From Amoebophrya sp. AT5.2 (lineage: Eukaryota; Sar; Dinophyceae; Syndiniales; Amoebophryaceae): a stretch of DNA of 27,798 nucleotides. Both the position numbers and the translations under genes were made by a program. Location: NCBI GenBank assembly GCA_005223375.1, contig RXOD01004141.1, positions 1 to 27,798 on the forward strand, given 5' to 3'. The notes beneath the pieces were generated by a model, which searched no databases, was not told the DNA's origin, and was given only the letters and a program-made list of their open reading frames with translations. How positions within the stretch are numbered: the stretch's first letter is position 1; each line of letters begins with the position of its first letter. This document shows positions 1 through 10,430 of this stretch, piece by piece.

Positions 1-67
1 CGCCACCTAGTGCAGTCCGCCACTAAAGGAGACCCATCGCGAAGTACTTACCAGTTGGCCACTTACC
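1..67 (-). repeat. Start of a second, related intron (tandem donors plus shared repeat)
   Basis: Exon 3 ends at CTG|GTAAGT (donor at 66). A second CTG|GTAAGT follows 15 bases later (donor at 51), so the two choices differ by five in-frame codons. Positions 1-23 match 2510-2532 of intron 2 at 21 of 23 bases. The donor-proximal sequence GTAAGTGGnCAnCTGG is also shared with intron 2 (2581-2596). The two introns therefore start with homologous DNA. The remainder of this intron is outside the window. Confidence 0.65.
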
Positions 68-3000
68 AGCTGGTCTCGCCATATCGTCGGGTGCGAACAC
101 CTCGCCGCCAGATTCCCGCACCGCCTCGTGCAGCTGCTTGGTGACACTTTGCGTCCACTCGTTGATCATTTCTTCGCGCTTCTTCTGTTCCTGTCGCTTG
201 CGCTCGGCGTGCGTCACCGGCCGCGAACCGTTCGCCCCCGTTCCGCCGCCGTACTCGGAGTCGATCGCACTGCACGACGAAAACTGCTGATCGCCATTAC
301 CGTGCCGTCCCTTTGCTCGCGACGGTGTGTCTCGCGACATCAAGTTGTGGTCTTCCCGCACGCCCACGTTGCCCGACTTGAGGATCCGTTGAAAGCGCGC
401 CTCGATTTTCAGAGCTTTTTCATCCTCGATCTCCTTCTCGGTTTGCTGCATTGCGAGGATCTGCTCCTGCTCGTCCACAGTCAAGGACTCCGAACAGCTC
501 GACGAGTCCTGGTGGTGGTTAATTTCGGTCTCACCGTCGCCGTGATCCTCGTCCCCTTTAGTTTCACCAGCTGCAGCACCAGCAGCTCCGCCGACATTCT
601 TGCGCGACGACGTGCCTGGCCTTGATCGCACGGAGGCGCCGGCGGATGTCGGGCGACTGCGGCCGCCAGCAGCGGCAATCTGTTTAAACCAGGCGGCTGC
701 GCTTCCAGAGGCTGAAGTACTGTACGACATTTTCTTCAGCCGCATCTCCTCGGTTTGAAGAAGCTGCCGACGCCGCTGAAGAACCTGCGTTGTATCCGTG
801 CTTCGCCAATTGGCCACCATATCCTGGAGCGAAGTCGTAGTGGCGGTTGTGCTGTTGCTGGTGCCCGCAGTTGCACTAAACCACGCTGGAGCTGCTTCGA
901 GCCCTTCGTGGTCGTGGTCTAGTTTATTCTGATGTTGACCACTGGCCGTGCCAGCGACGGGACCACCGCCGGAGATCTTCGCGGATGAGGAAGACGACCC
1001 TCCGCTGGTGAACAGACCAGAGGCGGTCGTCCTCCTTCGTGCTCCGTAAAATTCCGCCGTGCTGCCGAAGCTCGGGCAAGAGGACGATGAAGAACCGGAA
1101 CTTGCACTACCCTCGCCAATGGGTAGCACCATGAAGAGGTATTTGCTTTGTTTTTCGCTCTCCCCCGCGTTTCTGTCTTCGCGCAGCTCCTCCGCGAGCT
1201 TTTTGCCCCATTCAGTGCCCTTGCGGGAAAGCGCGAGGGACTTGCTGAAGTGCGACTCTTGGGACAGAGAACTCGAAGCCGCCGCGGCAGTGGATCCCCC
1301 GATCGCCCCGGGGGCAGCGCCACTTCCCCCATGGAGAAACGGGAACAACGGACTGCCATTGTTGGCGTGAATTTTGCTCACGCGAGATACTTGCAGGGCG
1401 TTGACATGCTGAAACTCTTCCGCTTTGAAGTTTTCCCAGGACACACGCACCAAGTATTCAACCATGCGCTCCCATTCGTAGCCCTCGACTGACGATGCCT
1501 GGATTACGGGCGGAGCAGTCATAACTTGCTTGCCAGCTCCGCCCTTTCCCTTTGACGAAGTAGAGGACACGGGCTCGTCTGTGGACGTCGTACCTGAGGG
1601 AACTACCGACGCGGAAGATGAGACCGCGACTTCACCTGCAGGCGGCGCCACAGCTGATGACTCTAAGTCGCTCGTCGACGGAGTTTCGCGTACTCCTGCG
1701 TGCTCGCAGGACGAGCTGGACGACGAGGAAGAAGAAGAAAATGCTGCGTCGAATTCCGCCGCGTCGTCCATTGAGGCCGAGCATTTCGTTGCGATCGAGG
1801 TCTGCTCTTCGCGCTTCGGCAGTTGGAAGTGAATGTTGCCCCCCAGCGCGAGCTCCCGTTGGATGCTTTGCACCTCTTTGTCAACGACCTTGTGCATGCT
1901 CGATTCGAATCCCGCGAACTGCCGCTGCAGTTCTGGCAGCAGGAAATCTCGCACCTGCACGTAGCGCTTCGCGAGCGTTACAGCGTACTTTTCGGTCGCG
2001 TTCAGCTCTTGTTTCGTAGTTCTCCCGGTTGCAATTGTACCGCTTCTACTGATTGTGTCGATATCGAGCAGCAAGCCGACGTCCAGAGCTGTCGTCGTTG
2101 GTGTTGTTGTCGCGCTTGACGGAAGAGATTTGAGCGGGCTGCCGCTCGACGAGAAGATTTTTTCCGCGAAGATTTTTTCCGCAACACTTGGCGAGCAGGT
2201 TTCTTGCAGCACGAGCTGCAGCTCGTGGTAGAGCTTCGGCAGCACTTCGTTGAGCAAGTTATGGCGGGACCAGGTGATAAGTGGGTAAGTGGTAACTGAA
2301 GATTGGTAAAATAATATTTATAAGTGAAATGTTTGAGGGGCTCTTCGGGGTCCACCTCCGCTTTGGTTGTCCTAGGGCTAGGAAGAGGGCTGCACCAGTA
2401 CCAGTAGCGCAGGCGGCTACTTTTCATCGCGATTGCAAGGCTAGCTAGCGCATTCCTGCAGTCTGTACCTGAGCGCAGCGCCGGGCGGTTCGGAGCGCCT
2501 TAACGCACTCGCCACCTAGGGCAATCCGCCACCCAAGGGGGGGCCCAACATGAACATTGCTATTCTTTCACTTACCAGCACCAGCTGTCCACTTACGCAC
2601 CTGACCCCTTCATAGAAGTTCCGCCTCTGCTCCAGAAAGAACGCCCGCGCGATCTGTACTGCGTTGTCGCCCTGACGCCTCACGGATTCGGCCTGCATGT
2701 CGTAGTACAGCCGCTTGCGCTTCCAAATCGCGTCGGATTCCCGGACCATTTCAACATCAATGCTCTGAAGGTCAACCAGTTCCAGCTGCTTGAAGTACTG
2801 GACCTGTGGTGGCGTCGGAGATGGTGGCGAGACGAGCCTATGTATTGGGGCCCGCTCGACGAGATCAAGTAGAACGACGAGAACGATTCTTGCGGCGAGT
2901 GAGTGTGATATGTTGAAAGTTCTTGAAAAATAAAGTGTTGAAAAAGAATCATCTGACTCACCAAAACGTGAACATCTCTTTTTACCAGAGCCACCCCGTA

Positions 3001-3984
3001 ATTGCACAGCTGGCAGATGGGGTTTTCGCCGTAGTCAGGGTCCGACAAATGCAGCTCACGCAAACTCGGCAGGTTTTTCAAATCCAGCACGTCCGTAAAG
3101 TTGCGGATTTTGTTATGCGCAAGATTCAACTGTTCGACGCCTTTCGGCACATCAATGGTCGTGACGCACTCGATGCGGTTGCCTGACGATGAATGTGTAT
3201 TCTTGTTGAAGATTTGATTGCATTTGCTGCAGTTCGCATCTGGGCATGTCCAGACCGATGGATGTAAGAAGGACGTTCCACAAGGAGCAATATGAAGAAA
3301 ACTGGTCGTACCAGCAAGGTTCAGCTCTTTTGCGCTCCGCAGCTGGCCCAGATTTTTGGCCGTTGTGAGTGAGTTTCGGGAAATCCAAAACCGCGTTATT
3401 CTCCGCAGTGGCCTCAGTTCCGAGCGTGACAGCCGCCCTTGGAACAGGTTGGAGCACAAGTAGATTTCGCGCAGCTTTCGCATGTTCCCAGCCACATTAA
3501 CATCCGCGCTGTTCATTCCTGATGACGTTGCTGTGAACCCCGTCCACGACGACGCTGGTGTGGCCCCCATGGAGCTCCCCGCTAGCACGCTGCCCGTGCT
3601 CGCTCTCCTCGCTCCGCCACCCGCCGCTTGCGCACCCAGAATATTATACGAGGCCCCACCCTCGAACATGTTTTGCAGCGTGCGCAGTTTGTTCTCCTTC
3701 AGGTTGAGCACGGTGAGGTGCGGAAGGCCGCCTAAATTCGCTATTCTGGACAACTCACAACGGACCAGCACCAGGACCTGGATCTGGGGACAGAGCTGTG
3801 TCAAGAATTTCTCGAGCGGCTGGGGGATCGCAGAGGGCAGAATCACCTCGATGCGCTGCAACTGTTTCAGAAGCTCCTCGAGCTGCTCTTCGGACTTGTA
3901 CGAGACCCCGCCAACAACCAGCTCCGCAAACTCCCGCATCTCCCAGGCACGGATCACGCACCCGGAGCGGTACAACTGAGTCAT
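1..3984 (-). CDS. LRRC9-like leucine-rich repeat protein, 3' end outside window
   Basis: The protein resembles LRRC9, a leucine-rich repeat protein found in flagellated eukaryotes; its role here is inferred. The start is taken at ATG 3982-3984, because the longer reading frame begins at a TTG. Exon 1 (3984-2986, 333 codons) holds LRR units at about residues 60-105, 170-225 and 280-315, then an NPxCxLCNY cap at 321-329. A Gly/Ala/Ser insert lies at about 108-165. Exon 2 is 2803 to about 2597 and contains KRLYYDMQ, matching LRRC9's region after the cap. Exon 3 runs from about 2233-2257 down to 67 and includes WERMVEYLVRVSWENF, similar to a later LRRC9 segment, amid long Ser-rich tracts. The first donor is placed at CTG|GTAAAA (2985) because this leaves the usual seven residues between CNY and the next hydrophobic position. 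A GTGAGT donor at 2961 is also in phase. The second intron's acceptor is unresolved. The gene continues beyond position 1. Confidence 0.72.
2272..2602 (-). mobile_element. Introner-like element forming intron 2 of the LRRC9-like gene
   Basis: On the plus strand the segment begins AGGTGATAAGTGG (2272-2284) and ends CCACTTACGCACCT (2589-2602), an imperfect terminal inverted repeat. It is flanked on both sides by GACC (2268-2271 and 2603-2606), which looks like a 4-bp target-site duplication. It covers most of the interval between exons 2 and 3. On the coding strand the left terminus supplies the splice donor: AG|GTGCGT at 2600 or GC|GTAAGT at 2596, with a second GTAAGT at 2575. Removing the element plus one GACC copy would put exon 3 out of frame. 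The real splice sites therefore lie elsewhere, for example GTAAGT at 2596 with AAG|CTC at 2234, which is canonical and in phase. Confidence 0.6.
2510..2602 (-). repeat. Copy of the intron-start repeat in intron 2
   Basis: This is the second copy of the intron-start family at 1-67. It has the same order of parts: GTAAGTGG, a CAnCTGG block, a second GTAAGT 21 bases after the first, a divergent spacer, then the conserved 23-base block at 2510-2532. Conservation at both ends with a variable middle suggests common descent and not chance. Confidence 0.62.
2804..2985 (-). other. Intron 1 of the LRRC9-like gene
   Basis: Donor CTG|GTAAAAAG and acceptor CCACCACAG|GTCC join two phase-0 exons. The join gives GVAL followed by VQYFKQLEL, which fits the LRR cap spacing of the LRRC9 family. 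The alternative donor GTGAGT at 2961 would add eight residues (VKRDVHVL). The intron is AT-richer than its flanking exons. Confidence 0.65.
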
Positions 3985-4139
3985 GATTGTTGTGGTCGAC
4001 GGGAGCTGGGGTCCTCGGAGCTGCAAGAAGTTGTCGACGAGAGGGGTGCTGGCCGCCGCTTTTCTTTACTCGAAGAAGATCGCCGTGGCGAAGGGACGCA
4101 AAAAAAAGCGCGAAAACTGCACTAAAAAGTGAAGAACGC

Positions 4140-4493
4140 TCAAATGACGCGTGGCATTTTTGGTAGCTCGTGGTCGATGGCCCGCATGAGTGAGAGGGCC
4201 CCTACCTTTTGTCGACGTTCAAAAACCATAACAATCACACTCGTGACGCCAGCAGGAAGGTGGACTCTGCACGGCTTCGCGGCCGCGGGTAATGCGGTGG
4301 TACTACCTGTAAGTAAGAGCCCGTCGTAGTCGTCGATTTTTTTTTGGTCAAAAACAATTTTTTGAATCACCGCGAGCGCGATTCGTTTCTCTCGCGATGA
4401 ACTCTCAACACTGTCTCGTGGTCCGCGGCCAGGGCCATCGAGAACGACGCCGTCATCAAAAAACAAATGTAAAAATGAAAATGATACGTGCAT
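4140..4493 (-). CDS. Small uncharacterised ORF, doubtful gene
   Basis: From ATG 4491-4493 an open frame of 117 codons runs to TGA at 4140. I do not recognise the product. The second half (from about DDYDGLLL to PRVI) has purine-rich first codon positions typical of coding DNA; the first half is AT-rich and looks less so. It lies between the stop of the Sfi1-like gene (4582) and the start of the LRRC9-like gene (3984). It could be a separate small gene or an upstream exon of the LRRC9-like gene: AAAAG|GTAGGG near 4211 is phase 0 and would fit the phase-0 acceptor CTTGCAG about 40 bases before the LRRC9-like ATG. It could also be spurious. Confidence 0.25.
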   Translation of the reverse strand: MHVSFSFLHLFFDDGVVLDGPGRGPRDSVESSSREKRIALAVIQKIVFDQKKIDDYDGLLLTGSTTALPAAAKPCRVHLPAGVTSVIVMVFERRQKVGALSLMRAIDHELPKMPRVI

Positions 4494-4581
4494 CGCGTTC
4501 GCTCCCGCGGTCTTTTTTAGCACTCACAAAATCTACGTCGAAAACCTCTCTGAGTTAATTACTTAGATCGAAGATTTAGAA

Positions 4582-7500
4582 CTAACTCTCGAGAAGGTGA
4601 ACTGACAAGGTCAAGGTGGAAAACGTTCGATAATGGGACGAATTCCGCGTTGCCGCGGTTGCAAAGGCAAATCCTCTTGAAGGCACTCGCTCCTCGTAGT
4701 TACGAAAAGATGTTTTGATTTGACCAGATTTTGCTTGCTTGATGATAAAACGTTTTTGCTCCGCGTAGGAAGTCCTCGACCCGAAAGTTTCTAGATCGAT
4801 TGAGTCCTCTTGTCGTAATGCGCCAGCGTTCGCGTACGCGTTGCGCCATCGTTTCGAAGTGGCCAATCCAGCTGCAGCATGTGCATTTTCCTTGGTTCTG
4901 GTTCTACCTGACACCGCTTCTTCCGTTGCGCTCCTCCCCAGGTTGAATCGATTTCGATCCAAGTCCGCGTTGTCAACCAGGTCTGACCGGCCAGGAGGGT
5001 CCGCGGCCGGTCGGAAATTACTGGCTGTCGTTTGGTTTCGGAAGCTGATCGACGTAGCGGTTTTTCGCTGCAATTGCGAAGTTGTCCTGTTACTGGTCGT
5101 ATCGCCTACGGGTAAAAAGGTCCTCGAGTAAAAGTCATGCCGGCTTGCGCTTGGATTGAAATTGTAGCTGCTCGCGTCGTAATTCACGAAATCCGTCTTC
5201 CTCCAGCTCGACAGCTCAAAGGCAGCGTCCTCTAGCACGCGCAGGGCGGACTGCAAGTCATCGCGAGCGCCGCGTAGAGGGAGACCAGAACGCTTGGTCA
5301 TCTGTGCTGCTGGAGAAGTGGCAGCGGGTCGATCGGAAACTAGTGACACTTCTGCCGGGGGCGGTGGAGGTCGCAGAATTACCTGGTTTTGGTGCAACCA
5401 GGCTTCTGTCCTGTTATCGGGGAGCGCCGTTGCGTCTCTCAACCTCAACCGGAAAGGCTCTGCGGCCAGGCGTTCCTCAAAGGACTTGTCCGAGCCTGGA
5501 GGTGAGAATGACACAACTTCTTGCGACTGTTCTTGGTCGGGGGATCGCGAGGAGTTTGACTTTGTTGAGTACGTGGGTCGTGGTCGCTGCGCGTGGTGGT
5601 GCTGTCCATTATTCTTCTTGTAGTTGTCGAGTTGGGCATCGGCGTCCTCTTCAGCTTCGTCTCTATCTCTGTCTAAAAGGTACTGGCGGTGCTTCAGCTT
5701 CTGCTGCTCGGGCTGCGTCTCAGTCTCGTTCTTTGACGATTCACTCGTCCGGTTTGCGTTTTCCGTGAGGAAGAGAAAGGCCTGCGTAAACTCTTGCCGA
5801 TGCTGCAATACGGCGCTCCGGAGACCGACTGGTAAAGGTTCGTCGCGATTTTCGGCCCGTGATACCTGCTCGTCAGCGTGATCGACATCGTCAGCTTCTA
5901 CTTGTTCATCAGGTGAGGCTTCCGCTTCGGCCCTGACGAGTGCGCGAGAGTGGCAGGTATGGGATTGGATGAAGAGAAGTAGTGGGCACCAGATTCATTC
6001 GTATACAAATTACTTAATCGCTTGCGCCTGCGTCAAGAACACCTACTTCTTGCACAACACCAAGCAAGTAGCTACAGCTACGCTAGCTGCACACAAAATT
6101 TTATGAATTTGAAAACTCGTCGATTTTGAAACCGTGCCAACTACCTGCTAAAGCCCTCGTGGAAAACGACGACGGTTCGCCACCGCAGCCACGCTTTTTG
6201 CATTGTCCGTTGCACTCTTGTGAGCGGGTGGAAGACGTCCTCGTCCCCACCTTCGCCGATTTTACCTCGCAAAAGCAGAAACGTGTTTTTGTGCCGCGTT
6301 TGGGGGTCAGCGTCGAAGGCGGCGGACACGTCGTCGACGCGGTGGTCGTGGTCGTTTTCGTTCATTTCGCGTTCGAGGACCCCGACCCTAACGTCCACCA
6401 GGTTTCCACCAACATCCTTGCTGTTCCGACTTTGATTAGTGCTTCGCTGGTGCTGGTGGTAGACCAAAAGCGATGCCCACCCTTTCTGCAAAATGCTTCG
6501 GTACCGAAAGGTTCCGGCAAGCAACTGCAGAGAGCGCCACCGGAGAACCCCGGCGATGCAGCTCATCTGCCTCGTTTTTCGTAACCCGTGCAGGTCGATT
6601 TCTGCGCCTGCCCTCGCGGGGACCCCAAGGAGCTGCATGGTCCTCCACCTCCACCGTTGCAGGCCGCGCCGCTTCAGCGTCGAGATGGGGTCTTCGAAAC
6701 GACGCCGCCCAGACGCGACGGCGCTGGACGCAGCCGCGGGGGCGCGGTTCTTCTCTCGGTCGTCGCCCCGTGTCGGTGCTGTCCGTGACCGTGTCGAGCT
6801 CGAGCTAGCAGAAGTGGTCCTTGACGGTGCAACTACGTCGCCAGAAGTTGATGCAACCTGCACGCAGAAGGGGTCGTACACATTGAACATGTTCTTCGGC
6901 ACTGTACTTGAGCCTGTGCCTGTGGTCCAGCACACTTCCGCGTCGCTGCTTGCAGCATGATGCGGTCTCGGGGACGACGACGGCAACAAAAGACTACTTC
7001 GAATTCCTGGAGGCGGTGCCGCGCTTGAACTTGTTGCAGATGCTGTTGACCGCGCGTCTTCATTCGCTTCCCGTCCCAAACTGCTGATCTTCTCTCCAAG
7101 TCCAAGATCCGACGTCATCGTGCATGCTTCCCTCCAGTTCTGCAAGCCCAGTCTCAGCACTCGACTTCTCCTGTGTGTCCACGCCAAACTGGTCAAGCTA
7201 CTGCTTTTCACAACGCGGAACAACGCCTGCAGTTTCATCGCCGGCGCGTCGTCAATTTCGTCGCCGTCTCGGGGCTTCATCCGTGGCCGCGCCGAGCCTC
7301 CTGCGGTGCTGCGCGCAGATGAGATATTGATTTTCTTCGAGGATGACGACGTCGGCACGCAGCGTGGCTCCGCCCCCGCGTCAAGCCGACGCTGAAGCGA
7401 CAGCTCTGCCCCAGAAAGCGCAAGCGCCTGCTCTGAAGACGACGCACCAGTTTCAGCATGCGATACTCGCTGCGGCACAGTCCTTCTCCAAGCATCCACC

Positions 7501-8807
7501 ACGCGCCCACCGTGCTTCAGAAGGAAGAAGCGCTGCGCGACACGAGTGAGCTTGCCGACAAGCGCACTCTCGTGCCACCAGCAGCACGATGAGGCGGCGG
7601 AGGCAGGGGTGAAACCATTCGCAGGAGCTTCGGCTGGAGATGACTTTGATACTGACGACGCTGTTCTGGTTCGTGTCCGCGTCCAGGGTTCGGATTCCTT
7701 CGACGATGTGGCCACGGTTGTACACCCAGCAAGCGAAGTTGAGCCGTACGACGGCGCTCGCATCGGGATCATGACGGGTTGGTCTCTCTCTATCAGAAGA
7801 TTCGAAAAGCGCGGAACCTTCAATCGCGGGTCGTGCTGTGCTGGCTTTCGTCGTGATTTTTCTGCGTCTGTGGCTGTCTGAGAAGCGAACCCTGTACCCG
7901 CTGGCACTGCGAGAGATGAGAAAGCAGAAGCACCAGAAGCAGTGGGAGGTGTACTAGGACGACCGAGGATAGAAGTGGTCGCGCGCCGTGGCTGTCGAGC
8001 AGCGATCGGAAATGGCGCGGCGAAAGAGCCGAAGCTGCGACCCGTTGTCGCACTTGAGCGCTGGTTATAGTCATTTAACGCCGGAGGTCTCCTGCTCGTA
8101 CGAGCTCTTGCATCCGCGGCATCCGGTCGCCGCAGAGGTGGCTCGAAGACACGGAGCTCCGGCGGATCATATCCCCAACCCTCGCGCGGCTGAATACGCT
8201 CCAATTCCCCCGCTGGCGGCCACTGCGGGTCGTACCGGCGCAGTGGTGGCGCCGTCAGCTGCGGAGGAGGAGCAACAGACAGGAGGCTTCTCCTTGACGA
8301 AGCAAGATGAAGATCGTCGCTATCGTTTCTCTTGATCATGTTGTTCCCGCCGGACAATTCGCCGTGTCCGCCCTGCACTCCGTCTCCACCTCCACCAGGC
8401 CCGCAAACGCCCACATGCCACGCCTCGTTTAAGTCGACCCGCAGGTCCGCAAAACCTCCATCCTCGTCGACCTCCTGAGGCTGAGCTTCTTGAGCTTGAG
8501 CAGCAGCCCTACTGCGCTTGTATGTTTGCTCTGCGACTTTAAGCAGCTTCTGGCGCGTCAAAGGCAAGTTCTTGGCTCTCTGTCCTCTTGACGAGGCTGG
8601 GGAGCGCTCCACATCAACCCGGAAACCGGTTTCCCAGCTCTCTGGCGGCGCCATCGAAAGCCGTGATGAAAACCGGGGCGGATCCGGATGTTCGTGATCT
8701 TCCACCCCATCCCGCAGATTGACAATGCGGCCAACTTTCTCCTTCTCGCCTCTCGGGATTGTAGAGCGTTGTGGTCCGTAGATTGTAGAAGATCGATGCA
8801 AAGTCAT
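4582..8807 (-). CDS. Sfi1-like Trp-repeat (putative centrin-binding) protein
   Basis: Two exons are proposed: 8807-6145 and 5932-4582, giving about 1337 residues. Exon 1 runs straight into TAG, but that TAG is part of a donor, AG|GTAGTT. Acceptor GTCAG|GG at 5933 is in the matching phase and restores an AGG codon. Residues about 400-880 carry spaced hydrophobic/basic segments ending in Trp: VVDAWRR (W440), GLQNWRE (W558), LQRWRWR (W719), VLRWRS (W757), QKGWASL (W777) and AWLRWR (W873, W876). This pattern resembles Sfi1 repeats, which form a long helix that binds centrin at centrosomes, basal bodies and contractile fibres. The repeats are few and widely spaced for the family. The rest is Ser/Arg/Pro-rich and probably disordered, and exon 2 has no recognisable domain. 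ATG at 8807 is only two bases after a TCTCCAG acceptor-like site. Repeat assignment is by eye. Confidence 0.6.
5933..6144 (-). other. Intron of the Sfi1-like gene, with inverted ends
   Basis: A 212-bp phase-2 intron, AG|GTAGTT to GTCAG|GG. Near its ends are inverted matches: GCAGGTA (5953-5959) against TACCTGC (6142-6148), and GTAGTGGGCAC (5979-5989) against GTGCCAACTAC (6134-6144). This recalls the terminal inverted repeat of the element in the LRRC9-like gene, where AGGT also supplies the donor. No convincing target duplication is visible (only 2 bp). Confidence 0.5.
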
Positions 8808-9363
8808 TGCTGGAGAAGGTGAGCCTGACCCGGATGCTAAGTGTAAGTATGTACATGTAGAAGGTACACGTATAGGTCGTAAGTTGTAGAACTAGAAGTG
8901 AGACGATTCGAATCGAGTTCGACTTCTGTGTGCAATGAGGTCATCTTTTGACCGTGGTCAGTTGCTCTACTCGTGGTGTACAACGTGCACGTGTGTCATG
9001 TTGCAGAAGACTCGTCTGAGGCCACAGCACCTTCTCGTTTTGTTCAAGAAGCAGTGCCTCGTCCTCCCCGTGAGGTTCTTGTGAAGGTTGCACCAGCACA
9101 TCGTGCCGTCGTGCCTCGTTCGTCGGAGCATTTATGTTCTACTTCAGTCTCAGTAACAGTATTACATCCAGGTGTCGTGCTCGTGTCCAGAAGAAAGTAG
9201 TAGAGCTACCCAGTCGCAGTCCACAATGCAATCCCTGTGGCGAAGGAATTTCGTTTTCGAAAGAACGCACTCTCGACGTTCACTAACTATATCCATACGC
9301 TCTCGTGGTCTCCGGGCGGTGATACCAATGTATGATGAACAATCTGTCCGCAGCCGGACGGGG

Positions 9364-9408
9364 CACTGACTTCTCAGTGTAGGACGGCACTTTCAATTTT
9401 CAGTGCCG
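9364..9408. other. Two adjacent perfect stem-loops
   Basis: CACTGA (9364-9369) pairs with TCAGTG (9374-9379) across a 4-base loop. Five bases later CGGCACT (9385-9391) pairs with AGTGCCG (9402-9408) across a 10-base loop. The two stems share the GCACT/AGTG core and could exchange partners. The second does not match the histone 3' stem-loop consensus. Function unknown. Confidence 0.4.
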
Positions 9409-9751
9409 AGCTTTTGCTGTTTATTTTGTTTGCGGCTCCGACGTTCCGCTGTACTTTCTCATATCTTTTCTGTCCCACCGATCGGGACGAATAAAATTTT
9501 CGCGAAGACGAGGGATACAACAACCTCCGTCAGTCCATACGTCAATAGTGGCGGTGAACAAGTGAGTCCAGGCCATCCCTCGCGAGCAGAACTTACTGCA
9601 AGCAGCGAGAGGGATCGTAAACTTCACTGAGAGCTGCGGTCGGGGGTTTCGGACAGCTTCAAAGCAAGCTGCCTCGTCAACGTGTCTGTTCGGCGTTCGC
9701 GCGCGTAGCTAGTAGTTCTGATTTTATTTTTGAACACGTGGTCCATTCCCA

Positions 9752-9787
9752 CTACTAGTACTAGAGCCGAAATACTAGAACTAGTAG
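9752..9787. other. Stem-loop
   Basis: CTACTAGTACTAG (9752-9764) faces CTAGAACTAGTAG (9775-9787) with 12 of 13 positions pairing and a 10-base loop. It lies in the spacer upstream of the Sfi1-like gene, about 950 bp from its ATG. No flanking duplication was seen. Confidence 0.4.
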
Positions 9788-10430
9788 CACAACCTCGACG
9801 AGTATCAAGCGAAGCAAGGGAAACCAGATCAAGCAAATAAAAGAGGGGTCGCACGTACTAATATCATATTGTGGACGACGACGATGTGGTTGTGGATCAT
9901 GCGTATCTATAAATAGTTGTTGATCAAACAAAGGCGTGAAGAGCGGCTGCATTTGCTCGATCAGCATTAGGTACGAGCAAAAGCCTCTCTGCTATCAGGA
10001 TGGAAAAGTGCAGCACTATAGTCAGTCATCGATCATGCCGTCTTTTCTCTTTCAAGAAAATTTTCTTTTCTTTGGAAAATTGATAAGATCCTGTGATTCA
10101 AAAGGGCTAGAAGAATATCGCTTCTTTATCGATGTTGACGCATGATGTCGTTTCTTGCCGACCAACAAGAAGAAATGCAGATGCACGCGCAGTACCATCG
10201 TTCCTGATCCTGGCCCCCAGTCCATCACTAGCTACGATGTGCGTACTTTCGCAAAGTCATCAAAGGCGGCACAGGTGCAACCGATGCGCAGCCAGATTTC
10301 AGCCTCCTCTGGACGCAGCAGCAGCAAAACGTCGAGGAGCTTGTTGTCGAGTTGTCACTAGGGGGGGCCTCATCGGGTTCTGGCGTCGCGCGTGGTGGTT
10401 GTGACGCTGACGAAGGAAAAGTCCTGGTGG

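Larger units (their letters stand above)
8808..10430. other. Intergenic spacer
   Basis: Between the Sfi1-like start and the stop of the zinc finger gene I see no convincing gene. It contains two adjacent hairpins at 9364-9408, a hairpin at 9752-9787, the palindrome CGATTCGAATCG near 8903, and short plus-strand open frames. Two of these look weakly coding: 8973-9200 and 10142-10510 (the latter with two in-frame stops and overlapping the last exon of the zinc finger gene). No tRNA or snRNA was recognised. Confidence 0.5.

Noticed and set aside
128..625. Long plus-strand ORF opposite the LRRC9-like exon 3
   Set aside because: It is antisense to a coding exon with LRRC9-like segments; GC-rich Ser codons leave the opposite strand open by chance.
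2002..2427. 141-codon minus-strand ORF inside intron 2 of the LRRC9-like gene
   Set aside because: It lies largely within the introner-like element and overlaps exon 3 in another frame; there are no transposase-like motifs.
8973..9200. Plus-strand ORF with fairly coding-like codons
   Set aside because: The composition is suggestive, but it has no partner exon and no recognised domain, and its start is poor. Not enough to call a gene.
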